A stretch of DNA of 64,000 nt from Klebsormidium nitens (lineage: Eukaryota; Streptophyta; Klebsormidiophyceae; Klebsormidiales; Klebsormidiaceae), in the NCBI GenBank assembly GCA_000708835.1, contig DF237035.1:7899-71898 (forward strand). The letters are read 5' to 3'. A model generated the notes under the pieces. The model saw only the letters and a list, made by a program, of their open reading frames with translations, ran no database searches and had not been told where the DNA came from. Of the stretch, positions 25,301 to 35,714 are shown in pieces (the first letter of the stretch is position 1; each line of letters opens with the position of its first letter). The translations under genes and the position numbers were made by a program.

Positions 25301-28123
25301 CGAGACGGGCAAGCAGCTGGTTACGGACCCCGAGCGGCAGCGCGACCCGGTCGAGTTCGTTCAACGGCTGCTCGACGAGAAGGACAAGTACGACCGGCTG
25401 ATCGCGCAGAGCTTCGGCAACGACAAGACGTTCCAGAACGCGCTCAACAGCAGCTTCGAGTTCTTCATCAACCTGAACACGCGCTCGCCCGAGTTCATCT
25501 CGCTATTCGTGGACGACAAGCTCAAGAAGGGGCTGAAAGGCGTGAGCGAGGAGGACGTCGAGGGCGTGCTGGACAAGGTCATGATGCTCTTCAGGTGAGC
25601 GCTGCGACGAGCAGTTAAACTATAGTCGCGAGCTTACGGTTCAGCAGAAGGTCGAGTTTTTTGAGAGGGTCGAGAATGCACCCTCGTTTCAATCTTTTGG
25701 TTGAAAGGTCTCGTTGGGGCGGCTGTCTGTTGTTGGACATCATGAATATATCGCCGCTCTCCATATCTCCCAAAGACGGACAGTGTGAGGAGGGCGGCGA
25801 CGCGTCGAAAGTCTGGAAGAGATCGTGATCGTGGATGATAGTGACGTGTGCAGAGGTGCATCTCGTCGGTCTTTTGCAGCGTCTGGACGATTGAAATTGC
25901 ATAAGTGGGTGAAATTTGCACGTAGAATCTCAAAGGCGCAGTCTTGTAGCGATGCAATCAGGTCCCTTAGCTAGAAGGCTTCCGCCTCTTTGGCCTTTCA
26001 ATGGCTACGGGAAAGCAGCCCGTGTCTTGGCCTCACTGGTGGGAGCCTGCTCGCTACTGGCTGCGGACTCTGTCACTGCGCTGGTCGACTATAGGCGGGC
26101 AATCAGGGGAGACTTTGGCGAGAACGATCATCTTGCCTCTTCCGGGAGACTTCGCAACTGGAGCGATAATTCATCTGCTAAGTTCGCCGAAAAAGGCTTT
26201 CAGCAGTTTGTAATCGTTTAGACATTATAATAAGCCGAAATGTTGGATTCGCAGGAAGGAACGAATTGGGATTGTCAAAATCAGCGCCGAAATCGTATCC
26301 CTCCCAATCTTAAGCATTTCTGGAACAGATGTGTTCGCCAAGTATGAAAGGGGGAACCTTCCCCCTTCTTCGTGGCGTCTGCCTTTGTTATCATCCCTGA
26401 AGTTGCGCCCTTTCCATCTGCAGGTACCTGCAGGAGAAGGACGTGTTTGAGAAGTACTACAAGCAGCACCTGGCGAAGCGGCTGCTGTCGGGGCGGACAG
26501 TGTCGGACGACGCGGAGCGCAGCCTGATCGTGAAGCTCAAGACGGAGTGCGGCTACCAGTTCACGTCCAAGCTGGAGGGCATGTTCACCGACATGAAGAC
26601 GTCCAAGGATACGATGGCCGCCTTTCAGCAAAAGATGGTGGAAGAGGGGAACGACTCGGACATTTCGCTACAGGTGGGTCGTCCGAACGCGCTCGGGGTT
26701 CCGTTGGATCTGAAGCGAGCCGGCAGATGGTGTTGAATGGTACACTTGTTTTTTTCCGAGAAGCTGTGTTCATACAGGAGCGAGGCACTGCTACGCGTCA
26801 GTCGGCAGGTAAAGCGTCCACGAGATTCCAGGCTTCGAGGTGGTTTCTGGCGAAACTGCAAAAGCAGCAACCGTTTGTGGTCAGGTGCAGAAGGGTGGGA
26901 TGGTTTGGAGTTAGGTCTCTGTTAAGCGGCGGTGGGCACAAGCGCTGGCGAAATCTGGTTGAAGCAAGGAAGTTGAAACCACTTGTGTCAGTATCGGTTT
27001 GAATGCTGGTGGTGAGGTTTGATTTATCTCCTTACCATTCGGCCCTGCAAATCGGCCCTGAAAACCTGTACTTTGGCGAGCATACCTTCTCTTTAGGATT
27101 GTCACATGGTATTCTACCTCGCTAAACTTGTTTTTCCATAACCCTCTTCTAAACCAGCGCTCTGATCCACCCCGGCACGTCCAAGTTTTGACGACGGGCT
27201 CGAGCCCAACCCAGCCGGGCGCCAAGGCATCCGTTACGTAACCCTCTTTCTCAACCCTCTGCTAACCCTCCCTTTGACCCCCATGCGCAGGTCCAAGTCT
27301 TGATGACGGGCTCGTGGCCAACATAGCCGGGCGCCAAGGCATGCTTTATTATTATTCAACGTCAACCCTCTTCTAAACCATCACTGTAAACCCCCATGTG
27401 CAGGTCCAAGTCCTGACGACAGGTTCGTGGCCAACCCAGCCGGGCGCCAAGGCCACCCTCCCCCCCGAGATCCTGGAGCAGTGCGACAAGTTCAAAAATT
27501 TCTACCTCTCCACGCACACCGGCCGGCGGCTCTCCTGGCAAACTAACATGGGCACGGCGGACCTGCGGGCGACGTTCGCGCACAGCCGACACGAGCTCAA
27601 CGTGTCGACGTACCAGATGTGCATCCTTCTGCTGTTCAACAACGCAGACGCGTTGTCGTACCAGGAGATCCAGGCGGCCACCGAGATTCCGGTGGCGGAT
27701 CTCAAGCGGAATCTGCAGTCGTTGGCGTGCGTCAAGGGGCGGAACGTGCTGCGGAAGGAGCCGGTCGGGAAGGACGTGGACGAGGATGACGTGTTCCACT
27801 TCAACGACAAGTTCACGAACAAGCTGCACAAGATCAAGATCGGGACGGTGTCGGCGCAGAAGGAGAGCGAGCCGGAGAAGCAGGAGACCCGGCAAAAGGT
27901 GGAGGAGGATCGGAAGCCGCAGATTGAGGCCGCGATCGTGCGGATCATGAAGTCGCGGCGGTTGCTGGACCACAATAACATCATTAGCGAGGTCACGAAG
28001 CAGTTGCAATCGCGATTCTTGCCAAACCCCGCGGTGATCAAGAAGCGGATCGAGAGTTTGATAGAGCGGGAATTCCTAGAAAGGGACAAGAACGACCGCA
28101 GGTTATACAGGTACTTGGCTTGA
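22355..28123 (+). CDS. CUL3: Cullin-3, scaffold of BTB-type ubiquitin ligases
   Basis: Scaffold of CRL3 E3 ligases: the N-terminal repeats bind BTB adaptors and the C-terminus binds RBX1. Exons: 22355-22518, 23322-23681, 24442-24804, 25247-25594, 26424-26673, 27404-28123. Phases agree and give 734 aa, close to the 732 I recall for Arabidopsis CUL3A. The start is [20 protein letters not shown], followed by [23 protein letters not shown]. The cullin homology region includes [16 protein letters not shown] and [11 protein letters not shown]. The neddylation motif IVRIMKSRR places the acceptor lysine at about 678, in the C-terminal winged-helix domain that ends YRYLA. Intron 1 has a GC donor (TACAG|gcaagt). 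Intron 5 carries two decayed copies of the exon 6 start. Signs of regulation are limited to the splice decoy in intron 5. Confidence 0.97.
27130..27460 (+). repeat. Three tandem copies of the CUL3 intron 5/exon 6 junction
   Basis: The unit is about 112-113 bp: an intron end (ccctcttctaaacca ... ccccatgtgcag) plus the first roughly 50 bases of exon 6. Copies begin at 27179, 27291 and 27404. The third is the real exon and reads [16 protein letters not shown]. Copy 1 has gcac in place of gcag, so its acceptor is gone. Copy 2 keeps gcag|GTCCAAGTC and the reading frame, but CCCAGCC-type sequence has become ACATAG, a stop at codon 12. Confidence 0.92.
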
Positions 28124-30834
28124 GGCGGAGTCAGAAACTCGTGCGTCGCTGTCCTGTTGGTAACAGAAAAACCGTGTATAAAGTACCTCGACTGTCCGCA
28201 CCTTGTTGGGAAAGCTGCACATATGGAAGCTATCCCCCTCAATGGGCGCCTGTCTCTGTCATTCATTCTGGACGTGCACCAGCTTGGGATGTGATTCCAA
28301 GTCGAATTGCTATAAGTCAAATTGCTGTTTTAAGCTGAATCTAGCAACGCCGTTGACATGCAATATATGGCACCATGCAGCTTCAATCCGGAATGATGCC
28401 ATGCACTGAGAGCTAGTTCGTTAGATGGTCTATACATCACACTGAGCTGAGGGCACATTTGCAATGCAGCACATGTCAGTACGCGCCATGTGACAACCTA
28501 GTGCACGCGATTTTCTTCATAAATTGTACATATCTATGCTCGTTTATATGCATGTACTAGCAATTTGGACTCTTTCCAAGCTTGACATATACTTTGCATT
28601 CTGCAAACGCTCCCGTCTCTGGGCCCAGCATGCTTCGATCGTCATGTGTTTTGTTGGCCGCTGCTATCAGTCGTGGAGCCTGTCGATCATGCATGGCAGT
28701 GGCAGTCACGCGGTTTCAGTGTTCACTCTGAGTCCATGTTCTTCTTCGCAACCGTATAGGGATCAGCAGTTCAGTACATCCAAGCTAGTCCGGTGTTCAC
28801 ATGACGGTGTTGTGCAGTCTCTTTTGAAAGTCGATGATTCTTTCCTCCTTTTTCGTACCTATTATGGAAAGAGGAGCGGGTCTCCTTACGGTACCACTTG
28901 TGGCTCTTGAGTGGCAGCAATGTATGAGGACATACAAAGCAGGGTTCCTTTCAACCTTCCAACAAAGCAAGCCTGTCAACATCTCAAGAAACTTACTGTC
29001 CTAGCTTCGAGGCTTTGGGGGGCCATTTCTTATGGTTCTCTGCTCGGGTCACAAGAAGCTGCGATGGGGACGCACTTTCTGACGAGCACGGTGCGTTGCT
29101 TGGTTCACTAAGAGCTTCAATGGGTTATGATGAGTGCTAGAGTTGCTCGGGTCGCAGAAAGCTGTGGGATCAGGTTGCTATCATGTAGAAGCGTTGCCCC
29201 TGATTCGTTGTGCTTCGTAAGAGTAGTATCCCTGCCCGAACAATGTGTTCACTTTCAGGTGATGCAGCCCTTCCTGATTTTACTCGACCGCTGTGACAAT
29301 CTATCAACCGTCGTCCATATAGTAATAGTATACGCAGTCGGACATGTTCTGTACTGCTGCGACGTACCGGTCGTTTTGAGGATATTGATAAGTATCCTCT
29401 TCTTTTCGCACAGTGGCACCTTTTGAGCCCAAAAGTGACCATCGCCTAATCGCACATTTGCTGGCAGTAAAAGCCCCTCCGATATGATCGCTTCGAACGG
29501 CCTGGATCGATTAAGTTTCGATGCGGAAGCCTTTCCACGTTCTGGTTTGAAAGACTGGCGGAGTGATTATCGTGCTCTGAACAGGTTTGTAAGCGAGTAA
29601 GCGAAGAGGCGACCCTTATTGTCCAGCCCTACTTTGTGGCCAAGCTTCGTTTCCCGGCCTTTCCGATCCCTCTTATCCTCTTAAAACACTAAGCGCAAGT
29701 TCAGCCTTTCAAAAGAGCGACCTGCAGGATATAAAATAAAAAGATGGACAAAGCGTCTAACTTGAACAAACCACAAGCAGACTGGCTAATTCATACTCTT
29801 GTCATAGCTGCAACCGAATGCAAGTGGTCGCAAATCAGAAGACTGAATTTCGAGTACTTTTAGACAAAGGACGCACGGTATGCCATGCCAGCCCTCCAAG
29901 TCGCGTTTGCGCTTGCAGCTTATGCCAAGCTTCCTTTGATAAGACAGGGAACTCAACCGCCGAATACAGCGGATTGAGGACATTGCTTTGTCTATGGGTG
30001 ATCAATCTGGACAACGAAGACAGGACCAAGGATGGCGCTAGGGCATCGGTCAAGGGCTAGTAAGGGGTCACATTGTGCTCGGCCAGGGCCGACTGCTTGA
30101 GTGTTCACGCGGCCGTGTAATTTACTGTAGTGCTCACGCGGCCGGCCGGCCACTTGCTTATGTACGGAATCCGAATCGGCCTTGTCCGCCGGACGGCTGA
30201 AGTTACTTCGATGTCGACAGCACGGAACGTTTTCATCGGTGCCGGCTCAGCTTACACCTTCGACTGCGCAGTACTGGACGCTTGGACTCGGAGCACGTGG
30301 CGAGTCGCAAACTCTGCTGACAAGCTGCTTCCTTCAGCAGTGTCGCAGTCGTAAGGTCTCGCACGCGGCGACATCTGTACCAGTTACACCATTCACATGC
30401 AATTATGCATGTAGACGTCGTCACTCTGTCAGAATGTGAGCAACAAAAGCACAGCCGTGTCAGTACGGCACGAAGCTTGTCAGTGCATGGATGGATCCCT
30501 ACGAAGCGCTTGTGGATAAAGTTGGCCAAACGTCTCGTGTTAGCTCACCAGCAAAACTCTTCACTAATTTGAAGTGCCTTTGTGATCCTGGGACGTTATA
30601 TGGTGACCCGATCGCGGAAGCTCTCAGCACTCGTCTTTCTGATCAGAGTCAGCGACTTTTACTATCAGGACGCAGGTCACTCTCTTAGCTGGTGATTGTG
30701 CGGAAGGTCCTTGCATTCAGCAACGACGTTGAGTTGAGTAAGGGAAGGATCAGTAGTTGAGGTCACTAAAGCCATCGCATTTCAGCTCCCTACTATTTTT
30801 TCAAAACTGGGTGAAAGAGTCAGGCTGGGCGATC
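28124..30834. other. 2.7 kb intergenic region without a recognisable gene
   Basis: The left end holds the CUL3 3' untranslated region and the right end the promoter of the hotdog gene. Short open frames occur on both strands, none with familiar motifs or matching splice sites. A GC-rich patch near 30110-30150 repeats cacgcggcc and contains ggccggccggcc. Confidence 0.55.
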
Positions 30835-33800
30835 ATGCTTTCCACAAGGAGCGCCGTTGGTGGACCTGCCTGCATGGCTGAGACGCAACTGCAAAAGTTG
30901 AGCTCAGGGTCAGCTGCTCCGCCCTTCTGTGGTGTTGTCTCTGTTAGAAGTCGTGGAAGTCCTAGTGTGGCTCAGCTAGTCTCTCGGCCCCTTCTGGCTG
31001 CCCCATCGGCAGTGCCACCATTTGTGAAGAAGCTTGCGAAGGTTGACGTTCAATCAAGTCCGACCCATGGAGGCGTCCACTCGGTTATAAAAAAGACGGG
31101 CAAAACATGCAGTCCACGAGCTATTGCTGGAGGTGAGCTACTGAACTCTAGGCTCTGCAACCATTTCGCTTGCCTCTTGATCACATTCGAAGCCCTTCTG
31201 TTAACGTCATGGAAAGGTTGCAACATAGAACAGGCGAACACACCAGAAGATAATCGTTCTTGTCTGCACCAAACTTGGCTGCGACAATCTTGCCGCTGTT
31301 GAGTTGGTAGATTCATTCACTCAGGCCTGAAACTCCCCTGTTCGCTCAAGGCGCCTCGACTCGAGAAGCTGGATTCACATTCCCCTTGTGTTTTGGTTTG
31401 CATGCTTGGATGCCTTGCATTGTACTTGTTGTCCCTGCACATGCGCTGAGCCTCAACTAGCAATGCTGCGCTTCATTCTAGACGAGGCAGAATTGTGGCA
31501 GAACATTTGACCTTATTGTGTGTAAGCAACTATGGATATGTTTTCTCAAGTATGTTTTCGAAGTTAGGCATGTCCACAATCAGGGGTAGCTCCGATATAG
31601 GCGTTCCCTGCAGTCGCCTGAATGATGCAACTGAGGTGCTTCTATCTTTTCTGGGATTAAGCTACTGCTGACGAACATGGATTAAAAGAGCATCTGAAAT
31701 GAGCTGGTCACATTTCCGACCGCGTTTGCATAATTCAGATGCCTTTTCTGCTCTTTGACTCTCTAGAGGTGAGTTCTTGCGTTCATATGGTACCAGCCGA
31801 GAAGCATAACCCTTGTTGGTGTTGCTCATGACCCTGGATTCCAGCTTCATTAAATGAGCTGGCCACACTTCATGGCTGTATCAGTGCACATGCAACCTAC
31901 CCTTCCACTACCTACTTTCAAACTCCATCCCAAGAACCATCTCTATTCACATTCCTAAAGTAAATGGGATATCAAAAGGCATCTGCCCACTACTTTCAAC
32001 TTGCAGGTGTGACTTCTCGACCCGACTCAAAGGACACTCTCGACGAGCTTGCGCTCCTGCCGGGCGTCTCTTCCCCCAGCACCCCTCTGCGCTACAATGA
32101 CGTCATCCAGCTGATTGACGTCCAGCGGCCCTATTACGCGCTCTTCGATATGGCGCAACTTAGCAACGCCGCAAAACCTACAGTGCGTGGGTACTTCTTG
32201 AAAGAGTCTAGGCGGCATGAGGAGAACGGGGATCCTATAAGCGGGAGTGAGCTGGGACGACACAGTGCGATTATGGGCTCGGTTGCGTGTGCCCTGGCGA
32301 ACCCGGTGAAGGAGAAGCATTACTACCTGGCGTTTGGGGCCAAATCCGAGCGCATCCAAGGAGGAGGTAAGCCACTTATTTTAACCTGACACTGTCCGAG
32401 CTTGGGTTTTGTAGAATTCAGACGGTGTAAGTAGATCCTTGGCGAAAGCAGCAAAATGACGCTCTTGTATTTTGAGGTTAACCTGGTTGAGCTGGCTCAA
32501 CGCACGAAGCATTCATGCGTTCGTTCGTGGCATAGCTCTCATGGCAGCCTGACGATGCTTTGCTTTTGATCCTCTCGAGAAGCGGGACATGAAGAGGCAA
32601 GGTTCAGTAACATAACATCTTGCCAAAGGTTGGTTGAAAGCGTAGTTCTAAAATATGGTTAGAAATTGTAAGTTGGATGGAACTCTGGTTCGAAGTGGCT
32701 GGAAATTGTCTAGACGGCGGCATGAGATACATGTTATGAACAGAGCTTAAACAAAACGGTCCCATTTTGAAACCATGAATCAACGGCGATTGCATTTGCG
32801 TTATGCTCCAGTACAATTCGGTTGACGGAGAATTCAACGTGTCAATCGCTCCCTTTGACAGGCCAAGAGCGGTCATACGAATTGGACGACGAGCAAGCCG
32901 ACCTTATCCACGCCCTGGACCAGTCGAGTCGAAGCGGAGGCTTGTTCAAAGGGGTGGCAGAGTGCACGCTCTTCCGGCGCGGTATGGCCAAGGCTGTCAT
33001 CACAATCTTCCACTGGGGAACTTCAGGTATGTTTTATCTTTTCCGGCGGCGGGACTACTTTGTTTAAAGGAAAAGGGCTCCCGCATTCTTGCGTTGCATT
33101 TCTGTGTTTTTCTGATGTTATGTTGAAAGTAGACCAGCATTTGGTAGGGACGACAACTGCGAACGACACGGGTACAAAACTTAACGCAGTAAGGTGCGAC
33201 CCACTCCCATTTGAAGCATTTGGGGTGGGCTGCGCGCAATTAACACGATTTGGGTCTTCACGGAAATCGATTTGTCACTAGAGGCTACAAGACGGACCAG
33301 AAAGGATTGGTGTGAACGAGTATCAAGCGCTCTCGAGGTTTCAAACTTTCAGGGTTCGTTCTCAGGTTTGTCCTGACCCACTGCGACTTCCTTGCAATTC
33401 GTGTTTGTGGGTCGGTGCTCCGACGTCCAAACTTCCAACTGGAATATCCACCGGCACAGCCACACGTCAACTCCTATTTGGAGTAGTGTATGAATAAGAT
33501 CGTTTACCGCATACGCAAGAACTAGCATACACAGCTCTTGCTTTTTTGGACTCCAGTCGAGTTGGATAGTTCCTGAGTCTAGTACTTGCCAGGTATTTCA
33601 CGTTCCCACTGCTTTTCGGCTTTCATTGTGTCTGATCAGACGCCCAGATGCTAGTAATACCTTAAGTGACCATACTCATTTGCAATGGTGGAACTTTTGA
33701 CGCACCAGTAAATCTTGCAAGAGTTTCTGGCTGGTAGAACGCAGAAACAAAGATTCATATTGATACTTGCTGCTTCTATCCAGGAACCTACGAAGTTTAC

Positions 33801-34289
33801 GGACGCTTCGAGATTACCTATGCGGTCTTCACTTCGGAAGCCTTCCTCAAAACGGTCCCCCCCCTCCCCCACGGCTATGCTGCCCCAAGCGCCTTCCCCC
33901 CTAAGGGCCGGGCGGGTGACCGAAGCATGACGTCATGCAGCCCGTACGTGGATCCCGTCAGTATAGTGGAGACCCCCGAGCTGCACACGGGCGACACGCG
34001 AACCGGGGAGCTGCGCTTTCTGGACGCCTCGAAAGCGGCGGGTCATTTCCCCCTGCTCCCCGCACTCCCTGTTTCCGTGCTAGGATCAAACGCGCTCAAA
34101 TGCGTGTCCTTCTTCGAGGGGATTGAAAACTACCGGGTGCTAAATTGTAAGCTTAAGTTTAGTAAGCTGGTGTGGTTGGGGCAAACGGTGCGGTTTTGTG
34201 CGTCCAGAATGGGAGAAAATGCTTACCGGATCACCTTCAAGGTTGGGGAAGAGCAGGTTGGGAGCATGGAGGTGGTTTTGGACGTCTAG
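30835..34289 (+). CDS. Plastid-targeted double-hotdog (FabZ/FabA-like) protein
   Basis: Exons: 30835-31132, 32007-32366, 32862-33026, 33784-34289. Phases agree and give 442 aa. Residues 1 to about 80 are Ser/Ala/Arg-rich with few acids, as in a chloroplast transit peptide. Two hotdog-like halves follow. The first has a helix-like GSELGRHSAIMGSVACAL (179-196) then KEKHYYLAFGA. The second has AGHFPLLPALPVSVLGSNAL (360-379), close to the GHFPG-x-P-x-MPG helix of 3-hydroxyacyl-ACP dehydratases, then FFEGIENYR and KLKFSKLVWLGQTVRF, which resemble the FabZ strand order. Activity as a dehydratase or thioesterase acting on acyl-ACP is inference. Catalytic residues are not certain, and I do not recognise a named plant gene. 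A thioesterase of the same fold is the main alternative. Confidence 0.7.
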
Positions 34290-34459
34290 CTGCACATCGT
34301 TCTGGCGGTTTTGCCTCAACTTGCAGCAGTGTTAGATTCGATTAAGTTGACTCAATTCGATGGAGGTTCGAGACGGAAGAGAGTTGAAGGTTGGCAGAAG
34401 TGAATTAGGGTAATTGGGAAGGTTCATTGCACCTATGTATATACTCAGAGTTTGTTAGT

Positions 34460-34680
34460 AAAAGGTAGACGCACGCACAGAGTTTAACGTACCTCAGGCT
34501 GAGAGAAAACTTTCTAGTGTACCTAGGTAATGTGGTACACTAGAAAGTGGACAGAAGGAGTTTGTAAAACCAGGGTAGACGCACGCTATAGTTGCACGCG
34601 ATATTGTAACGGTTTCAAAACCAGGATAGGCGCACGCTTCAGACGCACGCGATAATGTAACGGTTTCAAAACTTAGTCAA
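34460..34680. repeat. Degenerate direct repeats of about 50 bp
   Basis: Two adjacent units read, in order: an aaaaccagg start, ta(g)gcgcacgc, a middle part, gcacgcgata(t/a)tgtaacgg, then tttcaaaac. They span about 34561-34675. A partial unit (aaaaggtagacgcacgc) lies upstream at about 34460, on the other side of the hairpin. Confidence 0.7.
34509..34548. repeat. Perfect inverted repeat (15 bp stem, 10 base loop)
   Basis: The left arm is ctttctagtgtacc (34510-34523), the loop taggtaatgt, and the right arm ggtacactagaaag (34534-34547). One further A-T pair extends the stem outwards. It lies 220 bases after the stop codon of the hotdog gene and interrupts the repeat around it. It may be a terminator-like structure in the 3' region or a relic of a small inverted-repeat element. 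Confidence 0.85.
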
Positions 34681-34935
34681 TGAAAAGTGATACGGAAATT
34701 GGACAAGTAAACATACGTGGTATTTTTGAACCTGGTAATCTGGATTGGAAGTTGATTTTGCTCCTTGCCAAATCGAACTTGCGTACGTCAGGCCGGTCGT
34801 TCCCGTGCAGGCAACTGCCTGGCATGTGCCCATGGGTGACCTTAAACATCATGCGCTGCAGTTGTTTGCTGGCAACAACGTGCATCAAGATGAAACGCGG
34901 AACATACCTAACCTCATGGGGAATTACTTACACGA

Positions 34936-35063
34936 TGTTGTGGACCCTTTTCAAAATTTTACCGTATGGCAAAAACTAGATGTTGTGCACCCGTTTCAAA
35001 ATTTTACCGTATGGCAAAAACTAGATATGTGCAAAATTGCATAACCGTGTGGCAAAATCTACA
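34936..35063. repeat. 45 bp tandem duplication with a third partial unit
   Basis: Units at 34936-34980 and 34981-35025 differ at only about two positions. Each contains tttcaaaattttaccg followed by tatggcaaaaactaga. A diverged third unit follows with ataaccgtgtggcaaaatct. Confidence 0.85.
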
Positions 35064-35714
35064 TAGGTACATGTGTACACAAATCAGCAAGCATTTCTTT
35101 CAGATTTGTAGGCGGTTCAATTCATCTGGGCACGGACCCTTTCCAGACGTCCTTGCATGCAACCAATAAGGAAACTTGTCAAGGACGTTCGAATGACCAA
35201 ATACATAACACATACCGTACCAATGTAACATGCATGTAAAAACGTGAATATACCACAACCTCTAATAAAAATACCATATATAACCAGAATAACCGTAATT
35301 AACGTGGCCTATACTCCATAACGTACATTCAACATGATCATGTGGTAGTAACGAGCATAGCTACACAAGACTCCAATTGCAAGCCTGCGGTGTATCATCC
35401 ATTCCCATTCAAGGTTCAAACTTGTGGCACGAAAAGTTCACTGAAATCGTGCGGCTAACTTCCACAAAAGACAATGAATGCCAATGTCTAGTTTACAATT
35501 TGATCGTACAATCACCAACTACAATGAATTTCGGTAGCTGATAAAATTGGATATTACTCCTACAACGCTAGAGCCGCAATCAGCCCTGAATCAGTGCAAG
35601 CATCATCACTAACAGACGGCCCAAATCAGCCACGTCGATCAAAATACAAAAACCTATTCTTGCCCTATGCAACGCGTGCTAAGATCACCTCCTACGCAAA
35701 TTTACAATCGCTTC

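Larger units (their letters stand above)
34290..35714. other. AT-rich convergent spacer with repeats
   Basis: This lies between the 3' ends of the hotdog gene and the ABC1 kinase gene. It holds a 15 bp hairpin, a repeat of about 50 bp and a 45 bp tandem duplication, all listed separately. The rest is AT-rich with no gene seen. Confidence 0.65.

Noticed and set aside
27502-28320. Long minus-strand open frame of 272 codons
   Set aside because: It is antisense to CUL3 exon 6, which reads as a conserved cullin C-terminus. The minus frame has no family features.
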